Of a stretch of DNA of 64,000 bases, positions 1 to 9,560 are shown piece by piece. Position 1 is the stretch's first letter; each line of letters opens with the position of its first letter. The position numbers and the translations under genes were made by a program. The stretch is from Paraphoma chrysanthemicola. Lineage: Eukaryota > Ascomycota > Dothideomycetes > Pleosporales > Phaeosphaeriaceae. The notes under the pieces are model-generated. The model had not been told where the DNA came from and did not search any database. It saw nothing but the letters and a program-made list of their open reading frames with translations. The DNA is taken from assembly GCA_020744225.1 (NCBI GenBank), contig JAGMWG010000011.1, positions 124,001-188,000 on the forward strand, written 5' to 3'.

Positions 1-523
1 CGTCCGCCTCCGCTCCCGGCAATGCCGAGCCACTCGCTACAACCACATTTTAACATCAACGCAGTGTGAACGTTTCCAAGGGCTCGTAGCATTTTACTCA
101 CTTATACATACAGCAGCTTGAAGGCTCTCAGCGCATTAAAAATTTTGCGCTAGAGTCTTACACGTACGCGAGGGTCTTCAGAAAATGTGAAGATGGTGCA
201 CGAGCCACCCATGGACGGCACTAACTGCATCAGCACTCGGCCCATCTTACATCAGCTCCCACTGGTCGCCTAAGGGCCCTCTGAGAGTCATCTGCGCTTC
301 ACATAGCACTCTCTTGTTCCGTCGTCTGCAAAAGCACTATCTTGGGTTATCGTGGGTTCAATATTGGGATGTTGTAGATCTCGTAACAGCAACGCTTGGC
401 GCGGCATGCACAAACACTCTGGTCCGCGCTGTTTATATCGCTAGGCAGCCTTTTCCTCCTCAAAGTACTCTTAGCTGGCCAGGAACCCATGCCAAGACTG
501 CATTCCTATTACTTCTACTTATA
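1..523. other. Intergenic / upstream region
   Basis: I see no convincing gene here. Composition is ordinary and mixed. The stretch just 5' of 524 is the promoter and 5' leader of the Zn2Cys6 gene. An open frame crosses it from about 314, but it has no ATG before the one at 524 and no recognisable residues. Confidence 0.5.
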
Positions 524-2265
524 ATGCCGAACGTCGGTCGACCTTCGAAAGGATGTCAAAATTGTCGGGCGAGGAAAATCAAAGTAAGTCAGTAGAACCC
601 GTCCTACCCATGTCCATGAACTTACAAAATTAGTGCGACCAAAAGCGGCCTTCCTGCTCGCAATGTAGGCGCGCAGGGAGAGCTTGCCATGGGTATCGTG
701 ATGCCCTGTCCATGATGTTCAAAAATGAGAGTGAAGTCGTGGCAAAAAAAGCAGAAAAAAGATACGAGAAGCTTGCGAAGCAAAAGCCAGCGTCGAAGAA
801 AGACCCTCGCACACCGACGACAGACTCTTCAGAATGGCCTTTCGACCAGGATTGGCTAACGTCGCAAGTTGGCACGCACGTAGTGCCATATACTCGTTAC
901 CCAACGCCCGAGAGCATGACGCGCGAAATAGTGCCTTCCATCGAAGACCAGGCACTGGGCTTCTTCATCGGAAACTACGTCGCGCTCCCCCTCATTGTGC
1001 CTCGCGGCCAATTTGAATGGGTTGTGGAGCTCCTCGCGCAGCCAGACACTGAAGAAATCTTGCGAAAAAGCGTTTATGCAGCTAGCTTGGCTGGTTTCGC
1101 GAATGCATGCAAAAGCCCTACCATAATGCAGCAAGCTCAAAGAACATATGGCGCCGCACTCCGTATGACCAACGAAGCCCTCCGCTTCAAGGAAACTGCA
1201 ATCAAAGACACTACGTTGATAGCAGTGATTATGCTTGGGATGTACGAAAATTTTGTTTTCAAAGACCGACGATCAATACAAGCATGGGCAAAGCACGTTG
1301 ACGGCGCATGCGCCCTGCTCGAGCTTCGTGGCAAAGAACAGTTCCAGAGTAGCCTTGGTCGTCGTCTCTTCCACCAGTTTTACGGCGTGGTCATGCTGGT
1401 GGCCCTTGAGACTGGGCGCGAAGTTCCTACTGCCATGCACGAGCTTTATCAACTCATGACTCCAACATCGGACTACAGCATCCACGGCCGCCAGTGGACA
1501 ACTCGCTTGATTGACGTTATGCATAGTGCCATAAACCTCAATAAGGACAAGGAGACCGACCCCAAGACCATGGTAGAGACAGCCCTCAAGATTGACCATG
1601 AGCTTGATGCGATCAAGGGACTGATGCCTAGAATATGGGACTACGATGTCATTCATCTAGATCAGCCCTCGGAGCATCTATATAGTGGTACGTATCACAC
1701 CTATCTGGAGGCCTGGATAGCGCAGATGTGGAACAATGTCAACTCCTGCCGCCTTTCGCTATACAAAATTGTTCGTGAGAACCTTGCGAGAGGCTGGATG
1801 TGGCACCAACCGGCCCTGTTCTCACCAACTGAACACGAGTCGCTCAATAGGATCGCAGAAGACGTCTTGCGTTCCACATCCACGGCGATATTCGCCTCCG
1901 TTCCCCAAATCACGGGCATGATTCCTTTTCCAGACCTCTCGATGGCAAGAAGACGAGCTTCCAAAGCAGAGCCGATCGACACCGCTCCGCTGTACACACT
2001 TCAACCGGCGGGTACGTACCTCGACGTTTCCAAGTCGACACACATGGTCCATCTGATCTGGCCTTTGTACGCTGCCGCGCAGATTGACCTCATCAGTACC
2101 GGGACGCGGCAGTGGTGTATCGACGTGTTGCATTACGTCGCCTTGAGAATTGGAACAAGGCAAGCTGTCGTGCTTGCTGATGAGCTGAAGGAAATGCAAC
2201 GCACTGGGCTCTTCACCACCCCTTTCGTTGACCGCACTACTCTAGAGATACCTCATCGGTCCTAG
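524..2265 (+). CDS. Zn(II)2Cys6 fungal transcription factor, two exons
   Basis: Exons are 524-583 and 634-2265; the 50-bp intron (584-633) begins GTAAGT and ends TTAG. Joining them gives a 563-residue protein. The zinc cluster lies at residues 11-38 and straddles the intron: six Cys at 11, 14, 21, 28, 31 and 38, the canonical C-x2-C-x6-C-x6-C-x2-C-x6-C. An Arg/Lys-rich stretch lies between the Cys pairs, as in DNA-binding binuclear clusters. The rest resembles the fungal-specific regulator middle region (Fungal_trans_2 type), with the typical stretch around residues 185-240 where a helix ending in MYE is followed by a WAKHVDGA-like segment. The ATG at 524 is chosen because it puts Gly-Arg-Pro-Ser-Lys-Gly just before the first Cys, a common N-terminus in this class. 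It is a likely nuclear activator or repressor. The target is unknown; the decayed dehydrogenase next door is a conceivable former target. Confidence 0.9.
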
Positions 2266-2839
2266 GGGACTTGAGCATACGATAGTGGCCACACTTCTGC
2301 ATACCTTTGAGCTACCCAGCACTCTCGTGGAGCAAGGGATTTTGGAAATGGGCGTGGATTCTCAAAACCGACAACAGTACATCGCTGCGAACCTGTTGCT
2401 CCAAATAGAGGTATTGAAGAGTGCTAGTTGCTTTCATTACATCAAAGGATTGAGATGAGCCACGATTGGGAGTAGGCAAGCATCGCAATGGAGAGCCAGC
2501 ACTTTATTGCTAGTTATCTTTGCAATGAGGGAAGAATTTAGAGAAGAACGGCAGAGTCCAAGTGGCGCGACGACGTTGACGATCCCCACACTAGCACGGA
2601 ATTCGAGGGGCAGGACGTCATGGCCTCACGATGGGCGCCAGATATCGTCATTCATTCCATACAGCAGCATTGGAGGCATCCCGCATCATGGCACAGGATT
2701 TCGGAAACTATGCAAGCGTCCGACGACTTCGCAGATTCACGGCCCATGTCAATAACTTCACTTAGGCCAAGTTGAAAACCACCCGCTATTGCGCAGAGGA
2801 TACCCGATTCAACTGGTCCATTCTAGATTTCGTCCGACA
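2266..2839. other. Intergenic between regulator and dehydrogenase relic
   Basis: No supported gene. It holds the 3' flank of the regulator and the putative promoter of the relic at 2840. Short open frames here have no recognisable content. Confidence 0.5.
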
Positions 2840-3430
2840 ATGTCCTCAGCCAAGATAGGAAGCAAAATGCTGGCAGCACAAGTTACTGAGGTACGTATCG
2901 GCCCGGTTCACTACAGTCTCTGTCGCAATACTAACAATAACCAGCTCCACACACCATATACTCTCCACCTACAACTCCTTCAGACCTTGCGCCCAATGAC
3001 ATACTTATTCGAGTGGCCGTGGCCTCGCTTTGCCACACCGACTCCATGGTCACCGAGGGCATCATGGGCACCCCCCTTCCTTGCACGGGCTCACACGAAG
3101 GCGCCGGGACCATTGTCGCTGTAGGCTCGGCCGTCGAAGACTTTTGCATCGGTGAACGGGTCATGGCTGGCATCATCTACCATGCTTGCGGCACATGTTC
3201 TGATCGCCAAGGGCCGGAGAATTTTCGACAATACTGCCAGTTCAGTGGTGGCTACTGCGGTGTCACTACGCATGGATTCTTCGCTGAGTATGCCAGGATC
3301 GATGCCACCCAGGCTGCTAAACTCCCGGATGCCGTGACATTCGAGACTGCCGCGCCGCTGGCTTGTGCTGGCTGCACAATATACCGCGGCGTCGTATTGT
3401 CCGGATTGAAAAAGGGCGTACGAGTTGTTC
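2840..3430 (+). pseudogene. Zinc-containing alcohol dehydrogenase, 5' part only, frameshifted
   Basis: Exon 1 (2840-2890, 17 codons) ends in a Gln-Val-Thr-Glu typical of the MDR dehydrogenase N-terminus. An intron with GTACGT donor, CTAAC branch-like site and CAG acceptor (2891-2944) follows. Exon 2 starts in phase (LHTPYTLH) but lacks one base at about 2969, after which the frame from 2971 onward encodes the family: the ASLCHTD catalytic-zinc Cys/His region, a SHEGAG segment, and the structural-zinc loop near 3188-3237. In that loop the third Cys reads Arg (CGC at about 3203-3205), so the structural zinc site is incomplete. Recognisable homology stops near 3420 (GLKKG), before the nucleotide-binding GxGxxG, so only about the first half of a roughly 350-residue enzyme remains. 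The damage (indel, T to C, truncation) is not RIP-like. Confident as a family relic, and that it is non-functional. Confidence 0.8.
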
Positions 3431-4611
3431 CATTGGAAGTGTTAACATGCGTCCCGAGGTCTTGCTGTTGGCCTCAAATATCAAATATCGTGGTCTTTAG
3501 AGACTTGAAATACTCACTCAGCAGTAACGTCTGGACTATATTCGACGGGTTCCATGGCAGAGCTTGCTTCACCTCCGTCATATGCCCAACACCGCCTTAA
3601 GACCACTATTGGCGGCTTATGGCGATCTAGTACTAGGTTTCCGAATTTTCACACCGAATGCACACTGCTTAGCAAGCAGCTCGAAAAGATGGTGAGTGCG
3701 CTCCTTCCATTGTTTCCGGTGGCAAGACCGCGGAATGTTGGGTCGACCAGGCTTTGTATCTGTCAGTAGCAAAATGTTGCGCAACCCATTCTTTCTTGTT
3801 TCCTTTCGTCGCCTCGTTACTCCGGTACGTGTGTGTCATGGCGGCATTGACCCGAAAGCTTGTGGTGGAGTGCCTGAGCCGATGAGATCCCCAGTTCACC
3901 TCGTGTAGTAAGTCTGGATATAGCGTCTCCAAGTAACTTATGAGATCAACTCCGAAACGTCCTTTCGATGGCGAGCTCTTCATATCAATAATTATCCGTG
4001 CGGCATGAGACCTAATACATGGTTGTTGGCGTTCTCAATTCTTTCCAGATTTGTTAACTCTTCAAGACTTATTGAATCCGTGTACAATGTTTGACAAGGT
4101 GAGCTATCTGTGGCTCTTACACGGCGAGACACGCGCAAATTAGAGTAAATCAGACACTCTGTACCCAGAAGCAGCGCCTGCTTTTAGGCCAGGGGACTCG
4201 AAAATTCAGGTTAAAAGGGTGCAGGTACAGTCGATTCCTCTTTAATGCGAAGTTACCGTACACTTGCCATGGACAGGCCCGCGTATTGCCAATGTGCCCT
4301 TCGTACGACAGAAATACCATAATCGTGCCCAGTAATACGTAGTGGCTGGTCATGGAGAGCGCCCTTTGAGGGTTCGCGGCGCCCTTGGCTTTCAGCGGAC
4401 TCACAAGGGCGCAATCGACTCGGGCGCATCTTAGGTTCATCAGAAAGATTCGTCGCTGCGTGCATCTTTCCATGTACTCAGACAACATCAGATAAGTAGC
4501 CGTCGTTATCCTTAAATTCGATCGCCCCGCCTGCACAAAAGTCCCATCGCATCACATCCCAGCTTTGCCTACCTACGATGATTCTCAATCTTAATTGACC
4601 TCTCCCACAAA
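3431..4611. other. Intergenic, no supported gene
   Basis: About 1.2 kb of normal composition. A 128-codon open frame on the minus strand (4150-4536) has no recognisable domain and is not supported. The distal half of the dehydrogenase is not found here. Confidence 0.5.
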
Positions 4612-5529
4612 ATGGCAATATCTCTGGCTGGTATGAGAAATCAGTATCCCATCAGACGTCGTGATGAAGATATCATGGCCTACTCGACGTCATCGATCTG
4701 GTCGGATTTCGAGGCAGACTTTTCGCAAAATCGTTCACAGGATGGGTCCTACGAGTCCTCAATGTACGACCTTGACTACTGTCCCTGTTGTTACCCCCAC
4801 CTGCAGCCCATCGACAACCTCAAAGCAGAAGCTCAGGAGGTCTCCCAGTTCCCCTCCAGCTGCTACACCACGTCGGACTACGGTGATTTCCGCGCCTCGA
4901 CCCGCGCTCAGAAACGTACACGCAAGATACGCGAAAATAATGGCGGCTGCAACAGCTACCAATGCCGCAAGATGGAGCAAGCGCAGCAAGACATTCGAAA
5001 TTTGAAGAGAAAACGAGAAGCGCTGAAGTGGGCGATACGGGAGAGTCAGATCAAAAACCCATGTCTTGCTGCAAAATCAGGACGAAGAACAAGGCACTGT
5101 TTCGTGAGATGGGACATCTCAAATGAAGAGGAATTGGACAAACCGACGCAGAGTACTGAAACCACGACATACGATTGCGCAGAGACTTTCGCAAAAGAAA
5201 AACCATCCGTTGACCTTGACGAGACTCTTGTAGAGTGGTGCCTGGTATCAAGCACAGATACACCAGCGGTCAGTGAACTGAATCTGCACCTTAGCGAAAC
5301 ATCGACTACTGGGTTGGTGTTTTCCGAGCTAGGAGACTCTCAGATACGTCTTTGGCAAAGCTATGGACACCTATACACCTGCTACACGAAGAACGTAATA
5401 AATTTTATCGCTTGCAAGGTAGCGAGAGAGAACGTAAGAACTCGCGAAGGCGAACAACATGTAGTATTAACCGGACGCGAGATACAGTCTGAGTGGGATA
5501 TTGTTTCAGTTACGAGCGTAGAGACGTAA
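4612..5529 (+). CDS. Hypothetical protein, 305 residues, at the edge of the AT island
   Basis: A single open frame from an ATG in good context (CAAAATGG). I do not recognise a family. Visible features: no signal peptide; a Cys-rich patch around residues 57-61 (CPCCYP); a basic, coiled-coil-like segment at about residues 105-145 rich in Lys, Arg, Gln and Glu (QAQQDIRNLKRKRE); and an acidic C-terminal half. Two similar motifs, EWCLVSS (about residue 207) and EWDIVSVTS (C-terminus), may be a degenerate repeat. Base composition is normal until its stop, then falls steeply within about 100 bp. The first transposon terminus is at 5648. RIP-like mutation may therefore have reached its 3' end, and the present stop (TAA) could be secondary, but nothing proves this. 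Confidence 0.6.
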   Translation: MAISLAGMRNQYPIRRRDEDIMAYSTSSIWSDFEADFSQNRSQDGSYESSMYDLDYCPCCYPHLQPIDNLKAEAQEVSQFPSSCYTTSDYGDFRASTRAQKRTRKIRENNGGCNSYQCRKMEQAQQDIRNLKRKREALKWAIRESQIKNPCLAAKSGRRTRHCFVRWDISNEEELDKPTQSTETTTYDCAETFAKEKPSVDLDETLVEWCLVSSTDTPAVSELNLHLSETSTTGLVFSELGDSQIRLWQSYGHLYTCYTKNVINFIACKVARENVRTREGEQHVVLTGREIQSEWDIVSVTSVET

Positions 5530-5647
5530 AGATCCTTTAGTCTAGTGTAAGTAGATTTATAGTAGGAGGTAAATCCTAGGTGCGTATAAGTTCTTACAAA
5601 GTCTAGTTATTAGAGCGTGTTTATAATAGGTCTTTCTAAACTAGATA

Positions 5648-5830
5648 ACGTAAACTATTAGCGAGCTAGCTATATTAGCGAGCTAGCTACTTTTCTAAGT
5701 ACGACTAATACGTATTATAAATCTTTAATTTTATTACTATTAAATAAGAAGTCTATATATATTGTACTAGTATCTAATTTAGAAGATACCTTTATATTCT
5801 CCTTACTATTATAGTTACCTTAGAAAGTAG
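5648..5830 (-). mobile_element. 3' terminal fragment of a pogo/Fot1-like transposon (minus strand)
   Basis: Starts with a TIR (ACGTAAACTATTAGCG, then two copies of a TTAGCGAGCTAGCTA unit) preceded by TA at 5646-5647. The sequence inward (about 5695-5830) is the reverse complement of the C-terminal coding end plus right TIR of P2 at about 51250-51400, so this is a 3' end in minus orientation. Its body is missing or unreadable; 5831-6052 is AT-saturated and unassigned. Confidence 0.7.
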
Positions 5831-6052
5831 ACTAGAAGTAGCTAATTATACTCTAATTAAATACTAATAGATTACTAATAAGAAGCTTATAAAAACTAAC
5901 TATAATACTATACTATAGAGCTATAGGTTACGTAACTTAATTAGTATACTAGACTATATTAGGTACTAAGTAAGCTATGTAGACTAAGTACTAAGTAATA
6001 CTAATTATACTAATTAACTAAGTATAGTATACTTAGCTACTAAACCTTATCT

Positions 6053-6168
6053 TATATATAGATATAGATAATAAGCTCTTATAGCTTATTATATTTAACT
6101 TAGTATTTAATTTATAACTAGTTACTATTTATACTTAACTTATAGTCTTCTTTATCTATATTAGTATA
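6053..6168 (+). repeat. Gypsy-A LTR fragment, split by P1
   Basis: Matches the second half of the gypsy-A LTR (compare 45030-45160 and 50905-51030) in the same orientation. It stops at TA 6167-6168, where P1 begins. The next few LTR bases (TAattctact) appear to resume at 20053 after P1, which supports the reading that P1 inserted into this LTR. Confidence 0.65.
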
Positions 6169-6229
6169 ATATACTTTATAGATAAGTTAGTTATATAAGT
6201 AAGTTAGTTATTCTACTAAGATCTTACTA

Positions 6230-6888
6230 AAATCTACTATTATATATAGTAGAAATATAATAAATTAAATACTAAAAGAGCTACTAGCTTTAAAGAAAAC
6301 TTAATTATAACTTACACTTTAAACTATTAAATAAGATATAATACTCTCTTAATAATAAACTACAGCTATCTATAAAGTCTCTTAATTAATACTTAGTAAT
6401 TAATATACTAGAAAGTAGTTTTAATATATTTTTATACCTAACTTAGTAAATTTGTATTTAATAGAGAAGAAGATAATTATTTTATATATACTTAATCTTA
6501 ATATATAAGAATTTCTACTATAGCTTACTACTATTAAGAATATAGCTAATTTACTATATAAGAAGTATAGTTAACTATTAGTAAGTATTAACTAGACTAT
6601 AACTTGTATTAAATATTACTCTAAGCTTAAAATTAAGTTTAATTATAAGTATAACTATAAGAAAGCTCTATAAGAAAGCTCTTTATAAGAATTCTAAAGT
6701 TATATAAGACTAGTTTTAACTTATAGAGAATATAAAGACTAAGTATAGTATTTTTAATAAGAATACTTATAACTTTAATAAGTCTAGCTTTATAATAAGT
6801 ATAATATTAACTAAAGTAGTAGTTATAAACTTTAAGTATTAAAAATAGCTAAAGATAGTATAGTAAAGTAATTAAAAGTAGATAATAG
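6230..6888 (+). pseudogene. P1 transposase, first half (HTH and first catalytic Asp region)
   Basis: When TAG/TAA are taken as former Gln/Trp codons, the end of this stretch reads THTYNF-N-KSSF. It aligns with the first catalytic motif of pogo-type DDE transposases (YNFDE-x-GF); the Asp codon is now AAT at 6777-6779. The reading continues across the gypsy A1 insertion (target duplication AATAG, 6884-6888) into 15843. The N-terminal helix-turn-helix part is too mutated to delimit. Confidence 0.55.
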
Positions 6889-7398
6889 TATAAGAAGATC
6901 TAAAGTTAGAAGTAGGCTTTATATACTTAAAGCTCTATAGTTAGTTCTTAGAAATAGAGTATTAGAGAGAATTAGATAAGTTACTATAAGATAAATTAAA
7001 AGAATAATAATTAATAGTAAGATATTACACTAATATAGATAGAGAAGACTATAAGTTAAGTATAAATAGTAACTAGTTATAAATTAAGTACTAAGTTAAA
7101 TATAAGAAGCTATAGAAGCTTATTATCTATATCTATATACTTAAGGTATTTTATAAGTTCTAAAAGTTCTATAGTCTATAAGTATTATAAGATAGTCTAG
7201 AATTCTTAAAATAAGTTCTAGAAGTCTTAGGCACGTAGAATACTCTTAGTATTCTAGAATCTATAAAACGTATTACGTAATACTTAGCTAGTATAGAGCT
7301 AAGTCTTTATTAGCAGCTCTATAGTTACGTATTTTATATAGAATACTTTTTATTCTTAAAACTTACGCTCTACTTACTAATCTCTTTAGTTTATAATA
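6889..7398 (-). repeat. 3' LTR of gypsy-A1
   Basis: 510 bp; the partner is 15328-15837 and further copies are the gypsy-A2 LTRs. The termini TG/CA have been converted to TA/TA. It has the same length as its partner, so the differences between them are substitutions only. Confidence 0.85.
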
Positions 7399-7711
7399 CT
7401 ATTTTTCTCTTCTCTTTAGCTCTTATTCTTATAAGCTAGACTAATAATATCTTATAGTACTAAGTACTATTATATCTATAGTAATTATATTAATTAAATT
7501 AGTATACCTTTAGTTATAGTTACTTATTTCTATTATATAAAGAAAAATCTTTCTTATTATATTTTCTTATTAGTAGATATATATAGAAATTATTATTATA
7601 AGAGAGTAACTACGTATTTACTAGTAGATATTTCTTTACTAGATTTCTTAAAAATTAATTAGAAGCTAGAAAAGCTTAAGAAATAAAAAGATAAAGTAAA
7701 AGTATCTATTA

Positions 7712-9560
7712 ACGTAGTTTATAAGCGAGTGGGCCATACAAGCAAGTAAGCCACCTCACTAACTTTGCGCAGCGCATCAACTTCAATTAACTATGACTAC
7801 CTCTAAATTAACCTCTCAGCTCTCTCATGAGGGCGATATACACCTTGCTATCTTAGCTCTTAATACTAGCCAAATTTCAAGCGAAAGATCCGCTGCCCAG
7901 ACGTACAATGTCTCCCGAATGACTCTTAACTGCCGACGCGCTGGCAAGCCCGCCCGACGCGATTGCCAGCCCAACTCAAAGAAGCTCTCTCAGCAAGAAG
8001 AGGAGGTAATTATTAGACATATACTCGACCTTAATACACGTGGATTCGCGCCTACGTACGAAGCTGTACGTGCTATGGCTGATAAGCTGCTCGCTGTGCG
8101 CGGCGCAGGTCGCGTCGGCGTCTACTGGCCGCGCAACTTTGTTAAGCGTACAGACAGCCTTACGACGCGTTTTAATCGAGCGTACGATAGGCAGAGAGCT
8201 CTGTGTGAGGATCCTGTCCTTATACAACGCTGGTTTGAGCTCATAGAGCAGACGAAGGCTAGGTACAGCATCTGCGATGAGGACGTCTACAACTTCAACG
8301 AGGCTAGCTTTATAATAGGCAAGATCACAACTCAGCTTGTCGTGACTAGGTTAGAGAGGAGAGGCCGGCCAAAGGCTGTCTAGCCTAGCAATCGCGAGTA
8401 GGTGACTGTAATCGCTGCGATCAACGCTGCTAGCTAGACGATCCCACCCTTCCTCATCTTTGCTAGCTAGTATCACCTGTCTGCCTAGTACGAGAAGGAT
8501 ATCCCACGCGACTGGGCGATCGCAGTCAGCGACAACAGCTAGACGAACAACGAGCTTAGAGTAGAGTAGCTAAAGCACTTCAACGCTCACACGAAGACTC
8601 GCGTTGTAGGTGCACGTCGCCTGCTCATCCTTAATAGCCATAAGAGCCACCACTCTCTTGAATTTCAAGAGCTCTGCAAGGAGAGCAATATCTACACTCT
8701 CTGTATACTACCTCACTCATCTCACCTGCTGCAGCCTCTTAATATTAGCTGCTTCTCGCTATTAAAGCGCGCGTACAGCCGCGAGGTTAAGGCTCTTATC
8801 CAATACTACATTAACTACATTACGAAGCTTAAGTTTCTGCCAGCCTTTAAGGCAGCCTTTAACTGCGCGTTTACGACAGCTAATATCTACTTAGCCTTTC
8901 GAGGCGCAGGCCTTGTACCTCTCCAGCTAGACGCTGTCTTGTTAAAGCTAGACGTGCAGCTACATACACCTACACCTGCTGCTCTACCAGAGGCTCCCTA
9001 GCAGGCTCATACGCCGAGCAACGTACGTAAGCTTAAGGCTTAATTAACGTTAATTCGTAAGCGCGTAAGAAGGCATAAGAGCTCCTCGCCAGCTTTAATT
9101 ATTAGCGCAATTAACTAGCTTAAGAAGAGCGCTAAGGTAATAATGCTCTTAGCTAAGCTAATGCACAATTAGATTACTAGTCTTAAGAGAGCTAATAAGG
9201 CAGCAACAAAGCGTAGGCAGCGTAGAAAGAAGCAGGTACAGAAGGAGAGAGTCCTTACAAAGAGAGCTAGAGAGAATATACTTACTTAACGTAAGGCTAA
9301 TCAGCAGATTACTCGTAAAGTGCGTTAAGGTAGAGAGCAATTAGGCCTTAGCTGCTAGGCTCTCGCGCGCTGTAGCAGGTGCAGAGAGACTAGGCATAAC
9401 ACTCGTACGTGTAAAATAGCTACTATATATACTACTTAACCTATTATATATATAACAATATACTACTATATATCGTAGTTAAGTTATACGCTTAAAGAGT
9501 TGCGTAAAGTTAGTAGAGTAGCCTACTCGCTTATATAGCCCACTCGCTTATAAAATACGT
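7712..9560 (+). mobile_element. Younger pogo/Fot1-like transposon inside gypsy-A1
   Basis: 1849 bp. TIRs start ACGTAGTTTATAAGCGAGTG (left) and the inverse at 9541-9560 (right). Each contains two copies of an AAGCGAGT-like unit, plausible transposase-binding repeats. TA duplications lie at 7710-7711 and 9561-9562. The empty site survives in gypsy-A2 (about 50339-50360), where the flanks join directly, which proves the boundaries. It is GC-richer than the surrounding gypsy, so it arrived later and has received less RIP. Confidence 0.9.
7793..9439 (+). pseudogene. Pogo-type DDE transposase, 549 codons, nonsense-riddled
   Basis: One frame without indels runs from ATG 7793 to TAA 9437-9439; the first nonsense codon is TAG at 8381-8383. 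Domains in order: psq-type HTH (about residues 10-60), CENP-B-like DNA-binding (about 65-135), a DDE_1 core, and a C-terminal zinc knuckle at 9371-9412 (C-x2-C-x4-H-x4-C, intact). All three catalytic Asp codons are now Asn: AAC 8297-8299 (codon 169), AAT 8633-8635 (codon 281) and AAT 8741-8743 (codon 317). Spacing between the second and third is DD35D, as in the pogo group. Nonsense codons fit CAG to TAG or TGG to TAG. Dead, but the ancestral protein is easy to follow. Confidence 0.9.

Noticed and set aside
4150..4536. 128-codon minus-strand ORF
   Set aside because: No recognisable domain, no splice or promoter support; composition not distinctive.
9158..9340. 60-codon minus-strand ORF
   Set aside because: Antisense shadow of the pogo transposase C-terminus.
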